Positions 34,676 through 43,646 are shown, counted from the stretch's first letter. The stretch is DNA of 64,000 nucleotides from Aurantiacibacter suaedae (GCF_005434915.1 NZ_SKCG01000001.1:62001-126000); one strand, 5' to 3'. Notes: a model not told the origin generated them from the letters alone. A program made the numbers and translations.

Positions 34676-35115
34676 GCGCAGGCGATTGCCACCTAGGCAG
34701 ACAAAGCTGTGATCTTGGTCGTCGTAGGAGAAGGCGGATCGTTCGAAGGTACCATTGTGGCGTGCGTATTTTTCGAACACCGGGATATGCGGTGCGATGC
34801 CTCTCTCCTCGACCAGCCAAGCCAGGTTCGGGGCGGTGTCGGCGCCCAGCTTCTCGGGCCAGAAGCCGAAGCGGTCCTGCGTCCGTTCGATCATCCGCCG
34901 CTGCGCGAGCACCTCGGTACGCCAGATCGCGGTCGGTCGCCTGAACATCGATAATGCCCGTGTGGTCGAGATCGATAAGGTAGTTTGCGCTATAGGCGTA
35001 GAAGGCCCGCTCACAGAAGCTCATGCAATAGCCGATATTCAGCATCCGGATCATCAGCTCGGGTTCGATCGAGGGCCGCCTGCAGTTGATCGCTCGGCAC
35101 GTGGTCGCCCGTCAT
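34676..35115 (-). pseudogene. IS1182-like transposase relic
   Basis: Pieces of an IS1182-type transposase are readable in more than one frame. MTGDHVPSDQL starts at 35115, RPSIEPELMIRMLNIGYC lies in another frame, and YLIDLDHTGIIDVQAT follows after a large internal loss. After a further frameshift comes EVLAQRRMIERTQDRFGFW, then LAWLVEERGIAPHIPVFEK and a DDQDHSFVCLGGNRLR end. The C-terminal catalytic part is missing after 34676. No terminal inverted repeats were identified. It is a decayed, non-functional element. Confidence 0.75.
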
Positions 35116-35412
35116 CAGCCTGAGCTCCGCTTGCCTGCGAAGAGTGAATCAGGACTTCACACCGACCGCAAGCGAGAGTTTTTCAACGGAATATGGCTTC
35201 TTATCGGCCAGTCGAACGACCCGGCTGCGAGACCGGAATTTGTCATTTGCATATGAAGGAGTAGCTGGAAGTTTTGCGCCATACATTGTGACGTAGACTT
35301 CCGACTACTTTTTTTTAAGTGAGATTACTGACCTTTACTAGTGACGAAGTCGAAGACGGCTTCGCCTTATGAAGAGAGGGAGGAGATCAAAGCCGCGCCG
35401 GCGATCTAGCAA
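35116..35412. other. Non-coding stretch between IS relic and BLUF gene
   Basis: This stretch is AT-richer than its surroundings, with a run of eight T near 35310. No convincing gene, RNA or intact repeat is seen. The part next to 35115 probably contains the 5' flank of the former insertion sequence. The part near 35412 is the downstream region of the BLUF gene. Confidence 0.5.
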
Positions 35413-35862
35413 TCAGCATACCAAATTGTGGCGGATAGTCGTCGATTCTTGAGCATCGAGACACTTTCGGATCTTCTCTACGGCTGCCTTCGCATTGACA
35501 CCCACAAGAAAGCTGATGGTTTCAAGATCATCGCGCAGTTCAAGGGTAGTTTCATGCTTGTCGGAAAGTAGTTGCATCTTCCAGCACGGAAACATCCGCT
35601 CCTTAACCACCACAAGATCGATAAGCCTGACGCTTTTGTGACGGAGATCGCAGCAAATTCGCTCGAAGGTCTCTTCGATCTCAGGGCCTCCACCTTCCAA
35701 TACCTGAATGAACTGATTTTCGATAAAAACGAGAACGCCCGTCACAGCACATTTCTCATTTCTTTCCGCCGCTTGCTGAGCGATTGCGTTGACTTGGACT
35801 GTCAGGCCATTTTGCTCGGGCAAGCAGCTGGTACTGGTGTAAAGCAGGCGGGTGAGCGGCAT
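35413..35862 (-). CDS. BLUF-domain blue-light sensor
   Basis: A 149-residue single-domain flavin photoreceptor (sensor of blue light using FAD). The residues that define the BLUF photocycle are all present: Tyr8 in TRLLYTS, Asn35 in RNEKCAVTG, Gln53 in FIQVLEGG, and Trp94 and Met96 in FPCWKMQLL. The C-terminal 50 residues form a short helical cap. ATG at 35862 is chosen because AAGGA lies 6 bases upstream; a TTG at 35868 is the alternative. It starts 10 bases after the stop of the GGDEF-EAL gene, so both are almost certainly co-transcribed. The light-driven partner is inferred to be that c-di-GMP enzyme. Confidence 0.9.
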   Translation of the reverse strand: MPLTRLLYTSTSCLPEQNGLTVQVNAIAQQAAERNEKCAVTGVLVFIENQFIQVLEGGGPEIEETFERICCDLRHKSVRLIDLVVVKERMFPCWKMQLLSDKHETTLELRDDLETISFLVGVNAKAAVEKIRKCLDAQESTTIRHNLVC

Positions 35863-35871
35863 GAACAATCC

Positions 35872-37905
35872 TTAAGCACTAACGCTGTCACGCGTCATCA
35901 GGCCGATGAACGCTTCGTTCGAAACCGGACGACCGGTCAGGAACCCCTGAACATGATCGCAGCCGTATTCGCGAATGAAGTTGAGCTGCGATGAAGTTTC
36001 AATTCCCTCGGCAGTAATCTCGAGGTTCAAGCTCGCACCCAACTGCGCAATCGCTTTGACGATGGAAGCGCTCCCGGCATCATCCGGCAGCTTTTGCACG
36101 AACGACTTGTCGATCTTGATGCGGCTGATTGGGAAACGATGGAGATAGCTTAGCGATGAATAGCCCGTGCCGAAATCATCGAGCGAGATGCGCACACCGG
36201 TCTCGCGAATTTGGTTAAGAACCTTAAGCGCGGCTTCGTCGTTTTGCAGCAGCGCGGTTTCGGTAATTTCCAGTTCTAGACGATGCGGAGACAGCCCGGC
36301 TCCCTCAAGTGCCTGTCTCACCGTTTGCGGCAAACGAGGATCAAGCAACTGGATGGGCGATACGTTGACTGCCAGGCCGATATGGTCTGGCCAAGATGCG
36401 GCGTCTAGGCAGGTCTGCCTGAGGACTGTCGCACCAATGCGGGAGACCAGCCCCTGCTCTTCCGCTATCGGAATGAATTCGGAAGGGGCAATTTCTCCGC
36501 GCTCTGGGCAGGTCCACCGAAGCAGAGCTTCCGCTGCACATATTTCCGTCCCATCGGAGTTGAATACGGGCTGATAAACTATCCTGAATTCGTCGCGCAT
36601 ACATGCCCGGCGTAGCGAAGCCTCCAGCGTACGCCGCCGCTGGATCGCCAACATCAAAGATGGCTCGAAAAACCTGTAAGTATGTTTGCCGCTTTGCTTC
36701 GCAGAATAAAGGGCGACATCGGCGTGTTTGGTGAGCTGGTCGGGCTCGGTCCCGTGTTGCGGAGCAACTGCGACGCCGACGCTCGCGCTGATTTCCACTA
36801 CGCTGTCCTGGACGATCATGGGGCGCGAGACCAGTTCGATAATTCGCTCGGCAATGGACTGCGCTTGCGTCGCATCGCTCACGCCGAAACTGATGATTGC
36901 AAATTCATCTCCGCCGATGCGCGCCACGATGTCGCCCCTGCGAACGGCAACAAGGAGGCGGCGGGAAACCCGTCTGAGAACTTCATCTCCGGCGGGATGG
37001 CCTAGTGTGTCGTTGATCGGCTTGAACCGATCGAGGTCCACCATCAGGAGCGTGAAGGGCCTGCCGTATTTCTTCAGCTTCGCACACTCGGATTCTAGCG
37101 CCTCAGTAAACTGCCGACGGTTTGCCAGATCGGTCAACGCATCATGCATCGCGATGTGAGCAATGCGCGTTTCTCCATCAGACCTGGTCTTACGCTCAAG
37201 GAAATATGACGAGAGCCCGGTTCCGACGATCAGCGATGTCACCAAGCCAATAGCCGCAGCCATGGTTGCAAAGGCCTCACTATCCGCACCCTGAGAAAAG
37301 CCCGGCATAGGGGTGACGGTAAAGGCCGCCATTCCTGTGAAATGCAGTCCGACAATTGCGAGTGCCAGAAGCAACCCAGCTTGAACGGTACGACCTTTCT
37401 CCGCTCCGTTTTGTAACCGCCAAACTGCAAGCGCCGACAGGATTACGGTCAAAACAATCGACGCAATGATGTAGCCAACGTCCCAGCGAACTGCCCCGTC
37501 GGCGCGGTAAGCAAACATGCCTGTGTAATGCATCGACGCTATCGCCAACCCAATGGTTGCACCGCCGAATATGGGAGCAAATCGGAAGCGTCTGATCGAA
37601 GCAATTTCAAGCCCGGCGCCGATTCCGCCCACCGCGATAAGAGCCGATGACACGGTAAGGGGGCCATCCAGGGTCACCGGCGCAGGCACCTGATATCCGA
37701 GCATAGCTATGAAGTGGGTCGCCCATGTGGCGCCGCCAGCGACGAATGCGGACAGGAAACACCAATGAGCTTTCGACACACCCTGTTCAAGAAAAGTGCG
37801 GCGAATCAGCGTCGTTGCGACTAGCGAGCCGGTAACGCAAAGGATGGCCGCCACCATCACGAACCACAGATTGTGATCGTGGACGACACAGCTGATCACA
37901 CGCAT
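35872..37905 (-). CDS. MHYT-GGDEF-EAL c-di-GMP turnover protein
   Basis: A 677-residue inner-membrane signalling protein. The N-terminal MHYT domain has seven helices with repeated metal-binding-type motifs (THFIAM, SMHYTGM, GLHFTGM). The GGDEF domain (about 250-410) has the intact active site RIGGDEFAII, with an RRGD inhibitory site five residues upstream. The EAL domain (about 420-670) keeps AEALLRW, NVSPIQL, EITETALL, SLDDFGTGYSSL, KIDKSF and TAEGIE. Both cyclase and phosphodiesterase sites look complete. ATG at 37905 follows GGAGCCCTTTGCC. The BLUF gene follows after 9 bases. Confidence 0.95.
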   Translation of the reverse strand: MRVISCVVHDHNLWFVMVAAILCVTGSLVATTLIRRTFLEQGVSKAHWCFLSAFVAGGATWATHFIAMLGYQVPAPVTLDGPLTVSSALIAVGGIGAGLEIASIRRFRFAPIFGGATIGLAIASMHYTGMFAYRADGAVRWDVGYIIASIVLTVILSALAVWRLQNGAEKGRTVQAGLLLALAIVGLHFTGMAAFTVTPMPGFSQGADSEAFATMAAAIGLVTSLIVGTGLSSYFLERKTRSDGETRIAHIAMHDALTDLANRRQFTEALESECAKLKKYGRPFTLLMVDLDRFKPINDTLGHPAGDEVLRRVSRRLLVAVRRGDIVARIGGDEFAIISFGVSDATQAQSIAERIIELVSRPMIVQDSVVEISASVGVAVAPQHGTEPDQLTKHADVALYSAKQSGKHTYRFFEPSLMLAIQRRRTLEASLRRACMRDEFRIVYQPVFNSDGTEICAAEALLRWTCPERGEIAPSEFIPIAEEQGLVSRIGATVLRQTCLDAASWPDHIGLAVNVSPIQLLDPRLPQTVRQALEGAGLSPHRLELEITETALLQNDEAALKVLNQIRETGVRISLDDFGTGYSSLSYLHRFPISRIKIDKSFVQKLPDDAGSASIVKAIAQLGASLNLEITAEGIETSSQLNFIREYGCDHVQGFLTGRPVSNEAFIGLMTRDSVSA

Positions 37906-38285
37906 GGCAAAGGGCTCCAAAATTCTCCTGCGGCGCAGCAGGATCAATCTTGGTTAGAAGCAAAGCAGTTAATCAAATCGCTACGCCCGATAGGGCCAGA
38001 TTTCTGACAGTGCTATCAAGGACATCCGTGTTTCTGTTGCGTCATGGCAGCGACTGATTAGTTTCAGCCGCAACTTGGCTTTTGCAAGGTGACTGATCGC
38101 ATTTCCCGGTTTGGCTTCTGACAGGACACTGTTTGACGGGGACCTATTTGTTCAACTTGGGAAACTGGCAAAGCAGTGGTCCGACAAAGCGGCCCATTTA
38201 CTGTTGTCTCTACTTTCTCTGTCTATCGCAATTAGCTGCCAATTGCATCGACGCATGCCGAACGCGGGGCGCGGGGAAATTAAGC
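37906..38285. other. Upstream region of the BLUF/GGDEF-EAL operon, no gene seen
   Basis: This stretch is lower in GC than the window average. It must hold the promoter of the MHYT-GGDEF-EAL/BLUF operon near 37910-38000, but no clear -35/-10 pair was recognised. The short open frames between 38100 and 38285 have no family resemblance and unlikely composition. A short direct repeat TTCTGACAG occurs at about 38002 and 38116. Confidence 0.4.
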
Positions 38286-38443
38286 CGCCAGGTGCGCATG
38301 GAGCGAGCCTCAATATTGCGTTGCCTAATATGGCGCGGGCCCGAGGCTCCGGTGGTGAACATTTCGACCAGATGGACGCTGCTCGAGGCGGTGGCGGGCG
38401 GTACCCCCAGCACCGCATCGAGCAGGATTAAACGGCAGAAGAT
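38286..38443 (-). pseudogene. Relic of a TauE/SafE (TSUP) transporter
   Basis: A frame on the minus strand reads LLDAVLGVPPATASSSVHLV, then EMFTTGASGPRHIRQRNIEA. This closely resembles the conserved first helix-loop region of sulfite-exporter TauE/SafE family proteins. No start codon or remaining transmembrane helices are present, and the frame breaks into unrelated sequence on both sides. It lies just downstream of a TonB-dependent receptor and a YezD gene, fitting a former sulfur-uptake cluster. Recognition is from memory of the family pattern. Confidence 0.45.
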
Positions 38444-38506
38444 GGTAAATCAAAAATGTCAGCAAATTCGAACAAGAGCTTGTCCTCGGATGAGTAGATT
38501 GCAGGA

Positions 38507-40957
38507 TCAGAATTCGTAAGCGAGCGTGAGGCCATAGGTGCGCGGGTCGGCCGGCTGGCCGACGATCAGCCCTGTGTTGCCTGAGGGAACGGCAAGCTGT
38601 TCGAAGTAGTCCTCGTCCAAGACGTTGCGAACCCAAACGAAGGCGTTGAGGCCATCGTCGTTGCGGAACCCGAAGCGCAGGTTGGCCAGCGCGTAGCCTT
38701 CGATCCAGGTGTAGGCCGAAGGGGTTGGGTTTGAAGACAACCGGGCACGCCAGCTTCCGTCCATGCCTAGGTACAGCTCGCCCGCGCGCGCCAGTAGCGA
38801 GAGCGGCAGACTGCCCTCAAGGCCGGCGGTGATCGACCATTTCGAGACGCCTGGCAATTGCTCGCCCGAAATATCGCAGTTGGCCGGACTCAAGGAGCCG
38901 GGAACGCCGGCCCCTCCCGGAGTTTGTCCCGTGCCGACGGTGGTGCCGCCCGACAGTTCGGGCGGACACGGGGCATCGGTAAAGCGCAGATAGGTCGCGT
39001 CGGTGAAGGCGCCGCCTAAATAGGCATTGAATCGCTCGCTGGGGCGAATCTCGAAGTCGAATTCCGCGCCCTGCGTGCGCACCTTTTCGGCATTGGCGAG
39101 ATAGCCGCGCAGTACCCCCAACTGGCCGTTGACGACCTGCGCCTGATAGTCATCAATATCGGTGCGGAACAGAGACAGATTGAGCGTCGCCACCCGCGCC
39201 GCGAACTGCGTCTTGAGCCCCGCCTCGTAATGGTTGACCGTTTCCGGCCGAACAGAGCCCACCGCAAGGATGGGGCTTCCCGCCGCATCGGTGGGCACGC
39301 CATTGAGGTTTATCCCACCCGGCTTGAAGGTTTTCGCGTAGGTCGCATAGGCTAGGATATCGTCTGTCAGCTGGTAACTTGCGGTAAGATCGTAGCTGAA
39401 ATTCCAGTCCGAAAATTCGGGCTCGAACCGCTGCGGAGCAAGCACTCCGCGCTGGGCCACAATGCGCGGATCGGTTTCGGCAGAGGTCACCAGCTGACCA
39501 TCGCCATTGGTCACCACGCTCTCGTAGAGCCCCTTCTTGCGATCGTAGTTGACGCGGAAACCCGGTTGCAGCGAGAGGCTGTCGGTCACCTTCCAGGTCA
39601 ATTGGCCGAACAGCGCCAGGCTGGTGTTGTTGAGCTGGATGTCATTGGTTGCGGTCAACCCGTCGAGCACCGTGGGATCGTCCGCCAATGGACTGGAAGG
39701 ATTGAGTAGCCAGCGGCTCGCTGCCGGGCCCTGTTCCTGCGTGCCCTGAGTGCGCACCTTCTGTTCGAAAGCAAAGGCGCCGAGCAGGAAGCCGATCCGG
39801 TCCCCTTCGTGCGAAAAGCGGAATTCCTGCGTCCACTGGTCCTGCTGCGAGGGGTTCTGCGACCGGATGGTGATGGGCAGGCCGGTGAAGTCCCTGTCGT
39901 TTTCAGGTAGCCAGTCCCATGCGCGCCAAGCGGTGATCGAAGTGAGCGTGCCGAAGGCGGTATCGAGCTGCGCCCTCAGCGACACACCGCCGATGCGGTT
40001 GCGCGCATTGAGGTTGGCATCGACGTCGGTGACGCGGTCGAATGGGTTCTCGCTCGGCACCTGATAGTTCTGCGCTGCCGCCAATGCCGCATACTGACGG
40101 TTCAGCGGTCGCTGGGTGAGGCCGGTTCCGACGTAGATCTGAGCGCAACATTCGGGGTTCTGATCGGTGTAATCGCCCGCTAGCAACACTTCGAGGTTGT
40201 CGGCCGGCTCCCACAGCACCTGCGCGCGCAGGCCCAAGTTGTCCTGCTCGTTGATATAGTTGCCGCTGGTAGTGTTGAAGATAGTGCCGCGCCTGTCGGT
40301 CGAGGACAGGGCGAAGCGCGCTGCCACGGTGTCGCTGACCGGTCCCGAAATCGAGGCTTTCGCCTGCGTAAAACCGAGGTTGCCTACGCTGAGCTCACCG
40401 CGACCTTCAAAGGTGAATGTCGGGCGTCGAGTGGTGATATTGATCGCGCCGGCCGTCGTGTTCTTGCCGTACAGCGTCCCCTGCGGGCCGCGCAGCACCT
40501 CGATCTGCGCCACGTCGAGGAAATCGAGCGTGGCTGAAGCAATGCGCGAGAAATAGACGTCGTCGACATAAAGACCCACGCCCTGATCAAACCCATCGTT
40601 GGTGAGGCCGAACGGCACACCGATACCGCGGATATTCACCGCCGTGTTGCGCGGGTTTGACGAGAAGAAGTTCAGCGACGGCGAGATCTGCTGCAGGCGC
40701 TGGACGTTGAAGGCACCCAGGTCGTCGAGCTTGCGGCCGCCGATCACGCTGATAGCGATCGGCACTTGCTGTGCGCTTTCGCTGCGACGTCGGGCGTTGA
40801 CGAGGATGATATCGTCATCGCTCGCCGTCGCGCTTTCGGTGCTGGGAGAGGAAGCTTCGCTGTTGCTGCCGGGTAGGGCGCTTTCTTGGGCTGCTACCGG
40901 GGTGGCAAGCGCGATCGCGCAAACGGCCACCACGGGCCGGACGTAAATGGGATGCAT
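38507..40957 (-). CDS. TonB-dependent receptor
   Basis: An 816-residue outer-membrane receptor of the large sphingomonad TonB-dependent type. It has a signal peptide (LATPVAAQES) and a plug starting ILVNARRRSESAQQVPIAIS, with RNTAVNIRGIGVPF, GVGLYVDDVYFSR and VLRGPQGTLYGKNTTAGAIN. The barrel ends in ADPRTYGLTLAYEF, with the terminal Phe needed for membrane insertion. The substrate is unknown. The adjacent YezD gene and TauE relic hint at a sulfur compound, but that is inference. Confidence 0.92.
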   Translation of the reverse strand: MHPIYVRPVVAVCAIALATPVAAQESALPGSNSEASSPSTESATASDDDIILVNARRRSESAQQVPIAISVIGGRKLDDLGAFNVQRLQQISPSLNFFSSNPRNTAVNIRGIGVPFGLTNDGFDQGVGLYVDDVYFSRIASATLDFLDVAQIEVLRGPQGTLYGKNTTAGAINITTRRPTFTFEGRGELSVGNLGFTQAKASISGPVSDTVAARFALSSTDRRGTIFNTTSGNYINEQDNLGLRAQVLWEPADNLEVLLAGDYTDQNPECCAQIYVGTGLTQRPLNRQYAALAAAQNYQVPSENPFDRVTDVDANLNARNRIGGVSLRAQLDTAFGTLTSITAWRAWDWLPENDRDFTGLPITIRSQNPSQQDQWTQEFRFSHEGDRIGFLLGAFAFEQKVRTQGTQEQGPAASRWLLNPSSPLADDPTVLDGLTATNDIQLNNTSLALFGQLTWKVTDSLSLQPGFRVNYDRKKGLYESVVTNGDGQLVTSAETDPRIVAQRGVLAPQRFEPEFSDWNFSYDLTASYQLTDDILAYATYAKTFKPGGINLNGVPTDAAGSPILAVGSVRPETVNHYEAGLKTQFAARVATLNLSLFRTDIDDYQAQVVNGQLGVLRGYLANAEKVRTQGAEFDFEIRPSERFNAYLGGAFTDATYLRFTDAPCPPELSGGTTVGTGQTPGGAGVPGSLSPANCDISGEQLPGVSKWSITAGLEGSLPLSLLARAGELYLGMDGSWRARLSSNPTPSAYTWIEGYALANLRFGFRNDDGLNAFVWVRNVLDEDYFEQLAVPSGNTGLIVGQPADPRTYGLTLAYEF

Positions 40958-41028
40958 GTCTTAGTCTTTCGAAAAAGAGGGGCATCCGGCGGTCCGGTCT
41001 GCTCTTCCGAGTTGTTCTGTTAGTTGGC

Positions 41029-41196
41029 TTAGGCGCCGAGGAATCGGCGCCTTTCGGTGATATCTACCTGGGTAACCTTCCCTTCGTGCACGGTAAGCTG
41101 AATCGCCCCGAAGCGAAGCCGTTCGAGTGCAGTGGCGACCAGCCCGAGAGGATCGGCGTTAGTTCCAGGCAGATCAGGTTTCGTGATCTTGGTCAT
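41029..41196 (-). CDS. YezD family small protein (DUF2292)
   Basis: A 55-residue protein with the YezD/DUF2292 core ALERLRFGAIQLTVHEGKVTQ followed by DITERRRF. The family is commonly linked to sulfur-assimilation loci and has no known biochemical activity. ATG at 41196 has AAGGAG 6 bases upstream; the nearby ATG at 41202 is too close to that site, and a longer frame to 41394 is rejected. A perfect 18-bp inverted repeat occupies the leader 30 bases upstream. It lies just upstream of the TonB-dependent receptor on the same strand. Confidence 0.8.
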   Translation of the reverse strand: MTKITKPDLPGTNADPLGLVATALERLRFGAIQLTVHEGKVTQVDITERRRFLGA

Positions 41197-41225
41197 TCTC
41201 ATCTCCTTGCTAAAGCGACTCACCG

Positions 41226-41270
41226 ACTTAGCCCTATTCTCAATCAAATAGGTTGAGAATAGGGCTAAGT
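41226..41270 (-). promoter_or_regulatory. Perfect 18-bp inverted repeat in YezD leader
   Basis: ACTTAGCCCTATTCTCAA (41226-41243) is exactly complementary to TTGAGAATAGGGCTAAGT (41253-41270), with a 9-base loop TCAAATAGG. It ends 29 bases before the YezD ATG. In RNA it would be a very stable hairpin in the leader; in DNA it is a long dyad suited to a dimeric regulator. No T-run follows, so a simple terminator is unlikely. Confidence 0.7.
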
Positions 41271-42348
41271 GCAAAGAAAATGCGGGAGCACTGAAAGCGC
41301 AACTTGTTGATGCGATATAGCATACTGTATTTGCGTGTGAATTCTGATTCAGCGGGAAGGCTGGTACAGGCTCAACTGGGTTGGAAAGGCACATGCCATC
41401 CGGCGGATCTGCGATCCGGTCAAATACTTTGCAAACGCAACGCGGGCGATTATAGTTCGCGCATCATACGTCTGTGATGCCCGTCTTGCCTTCTAACTCC
41501 CGACAGCCAGCAATCGGCCCAATATACGTCGTCCAGCGCTTGATCTATTGGTTGCGAGCCCACGGATCCGACATTTTCTCAATATTTAGAGCGCCAGGGT
41601 AGGGGGCACCAAGCGCCTGGGCTGCATCGATCCCACCGGTTTGCCAACCGCCTGCCTGTCGGACGATCGTTGTCAGGGGCGCGGACCGTTTATTCTTGCG
41701 GTCATGGCAACGCATTCAACCACCCGAGCAGAATTACGAAAGATCGGGTTAATGCAGCCAGATGGCCACAACCAGCGCTCGCACGAGAAGCCAAGGCTAA
41801 GCCGGAATGGGCTCGGTCACGTTGGCATGTGCTGGACGGTAGGCGCGCGCCTGCCGGGCCATTACTCTGCTCACCGAGGATGAGCAGTCAGCCTCCGTCA
41901 GACTTGATTAGGCTGTGCGGCTGGCGGAGAGGCGCAGCCTGCCGGGATGGCGGTTCTCCCACCATGCGGGTGAATACGTGCCAAGCACGGCGACCGACAT
42001 TACCAGGTTTTCGTGCACTTGGAATTGGGCAACGAGCTCTGTTTGGAAACCTATGCGGGATTGCCAAAGTCGTGTGGCAACTTCGCTCGATGCGGTAAAA
42101 ACCAAACACGCCGGAAACCGACGCAGTGCCAGCCATTCGGAGCTAGCGGAAGAATGGTGGCGTGCTCTTAACCAGCCGATGAGTTAACTCGCGGAATTCT
42201 GATCCACACTCTATTCAACCAGACTACTGGTTGCGCTCCGCACTGCCTTGCAGCGGTTTCGACACTCGTACATGTGTCACGCTAAGTGTCACTAGATATG
42301 TCAATGTAGCGTCACCGAAAACCGCAAAATTGCGTGGTTTCCAGAGAT
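41271..42348. other. Degenerate region without recognised gene, before tRNA pair
   Basis: About 1.1 kb of mixed composition without a convincing gene. Two stretches look like possible coding relics. One is a 56-codon minus-strand frame at 41545-41715 containing ALGAPYPGALNIEKMSDPW and then a stop. The other is a minus-strand frame around 41908-42105 containing RIGFQTELVAQFQVHENLVM, which has a beta-strand-like pattern. I could not assign either to a family. The stretch ends at two tRNA genes, consistent with the edge of a decayed island. Confidence 0.4.
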
Positions 42349-42425
<77 letters not shown>

Positions 42426-42454
42426 ACCGGGATCATTCACGCTGACAACAAGGC

Positions 42455-42531
42455 TGGTGGGCCCGGCAGGACTCGAACCCGCGACCTAGCCGTTATGAGC
42501 GGCCAGCTCTAACCAACTGAGCTACAGGCCC
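42455..42531 (-). tRNA. tRNA-Ile2 (anticodon CAU, lysidine-modified), alternatively tRNA-Met
   Basis: The 77-base gene on the minus strand has acceptor GGGCCTG/CGGGCCC, D-arm TAGCTCAGTTGGTTAGAGC, and loop CTCATAA with anticodon CAT. CCA is encoded. The C4-G69 and C5-G68 pairs and the A37-A38 bases are those that TilS uses to recognise tRNA-Ile2 instead of elongator tRNA-Met, so Ile2 is preferred. Its identity is an inference from these determinants. Confidence 0.85.
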
Positions 42532-42603
42532 CGCCTTGTCAGCGCGAAATGGGCCGATAGCTTGTGCAGCCCCGCACGGCAAGAACTTCGCGTCATTGCG
42601 ATG

Positions 42604-43602
42604 CTATCTCGCCACCGACGCCAACACGTCGGCCGCCGACGAGGATACCACGCCGCGCCCTTCGCAATAGGCGAAGATACGCCGCCACCAGTCGTAAAGC
42701 CGGGCAAGATCCTCTGCGCTGCGGACATAGGGTGTGTGGCCCGGCGCCAGCGAAGGGCTGTGGAAAGAGAACATCAGCACCGGCAACCCGGCGTCGAGCG
42801 CCATGTCGATCCCGCGAATGGCCTCATCCACGCCTACGCCTTCCGGCGTCAGCGGAATGCGTTCCAACAGGCCGAGCCGAGAGAGCGCCCCGCGAGCCTG
42901 CGGCATTCGCCACAAGCGCGGATAGATCGCATCGCCCAGCTCGCGCAGCAGCCCCCAGAAGGTGGTGGTCAGCGGCAATTCGAGCATCGTGTGTGCATCG
43001 TCGAGCCAGTAGGGCGCAAGCGGATGGAGGCGATAGTCGGGCCCGCCGCTCGCCGCATAATCGAACTTGGCGCGCACCGAGGTATCTATCGCGATGCCGT
43101 TGGTCTGCAGGATTTCCGCCGTGCGCGGGCCAAGGCCATAGCGCCCGGCGCGATAGATCAGCGGGGCAGCGCCAAACTGCGCCTCGATCCGGTCGCGCAG
43201 GCGGGCGAACTTTTCGGCCTCGAGCGCAAAGGGCAGATTGCCGGCAAAGCTGTTGGTCTGGCTCACCTCTTCGCTGAAAGGCGGGTTGACCCAAGGATGC
43301 AGCTGAACCCCCACTTCGGCCCGCCCGGCGGCGACAGGGTCGCGCAGGATTTCGCCGGCCAGCGCGGATGTCGCGATGGGCCAGTCGACCAGATAGATCG
43401 GAACGACGCCCATTTCCTCGCAAAATTGCTGAAATTGAGCGAGCCTCGACACATGCTCAAGCCCATAGCCATCGCGCTTGATAGGCTTGTCCCAGTCGAA
43501 CTCTTCCTCGGTGTCGACTGTTACAAGGTAGCGGGTCTTGCCATCGGGAAAACGGGCGAGAGCTTGTGGCGGTGGCGGGTCTAACAGGCTTCGCACGGCC
43601 AC
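42604..43602 (-). CDS. Polysaccharide deacetylase family protein
   Basis: A 332-residue carbohydrate-esterase-4-like protein of the WalW type. The start of the fold is YLVTVDTEEEFDWDKPIKRD, with the metal/catalytic acidic residues. The second metal His is in VQLHPWVNPPF, and MFSFHSPSLAPGHTPYV lies near the C-terminus. There is no signal peptide, so a cytoplasmic role in glycan or lipid-glycan processing is possible; the substrate is unknown. The GTG start at 43602 follows AGGAGTAATTTCG. It lies 44 bases after the end of the kinase gene upstream and may share its transcript. Confidence 0.85.
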   Translation of the reverse strand: MAVRSLLDPPPPQALARFPDGKTRYLVTVDTEEEFDWDKPIKRDGYGLEHVSRLAQFQQFCEEMGVVPIYLVDWPIATSALAGEILRDPVAAGRAEVGVQLHPWVNPPFSEEVSQTNSFAGNLPFALEAEKFARLRDRIEAQFGAAPLIYRAGRYGLGPRTAEILQTNGIAIDTSVRAKFDYAASGGPDYRLHPLAPYWLDDAHTMLELPLTTTFWGLLRELGDAIYPRLWRMPQARGALSRLGLLERIPLTPEGVGVDEAIRGIDMALDAGLPVLMFSFHSPSLAPGHTPYVRSAEDLARLYDWWRRIFAYCEGRGVVSSSAADVLASVAR

Positions 43603-43646
43603 CGAAATTACTCCTGCTGCTCCGCCGCCCCCTCTGCGCCGGTTGC

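Noticed and set aside
38111..38519. Short plus-strand open frames upstream of the TonB receptor 3' end
   Set aside because: They overlap the TauE/SafE relic on the opposite strand and have no start signal or family features.
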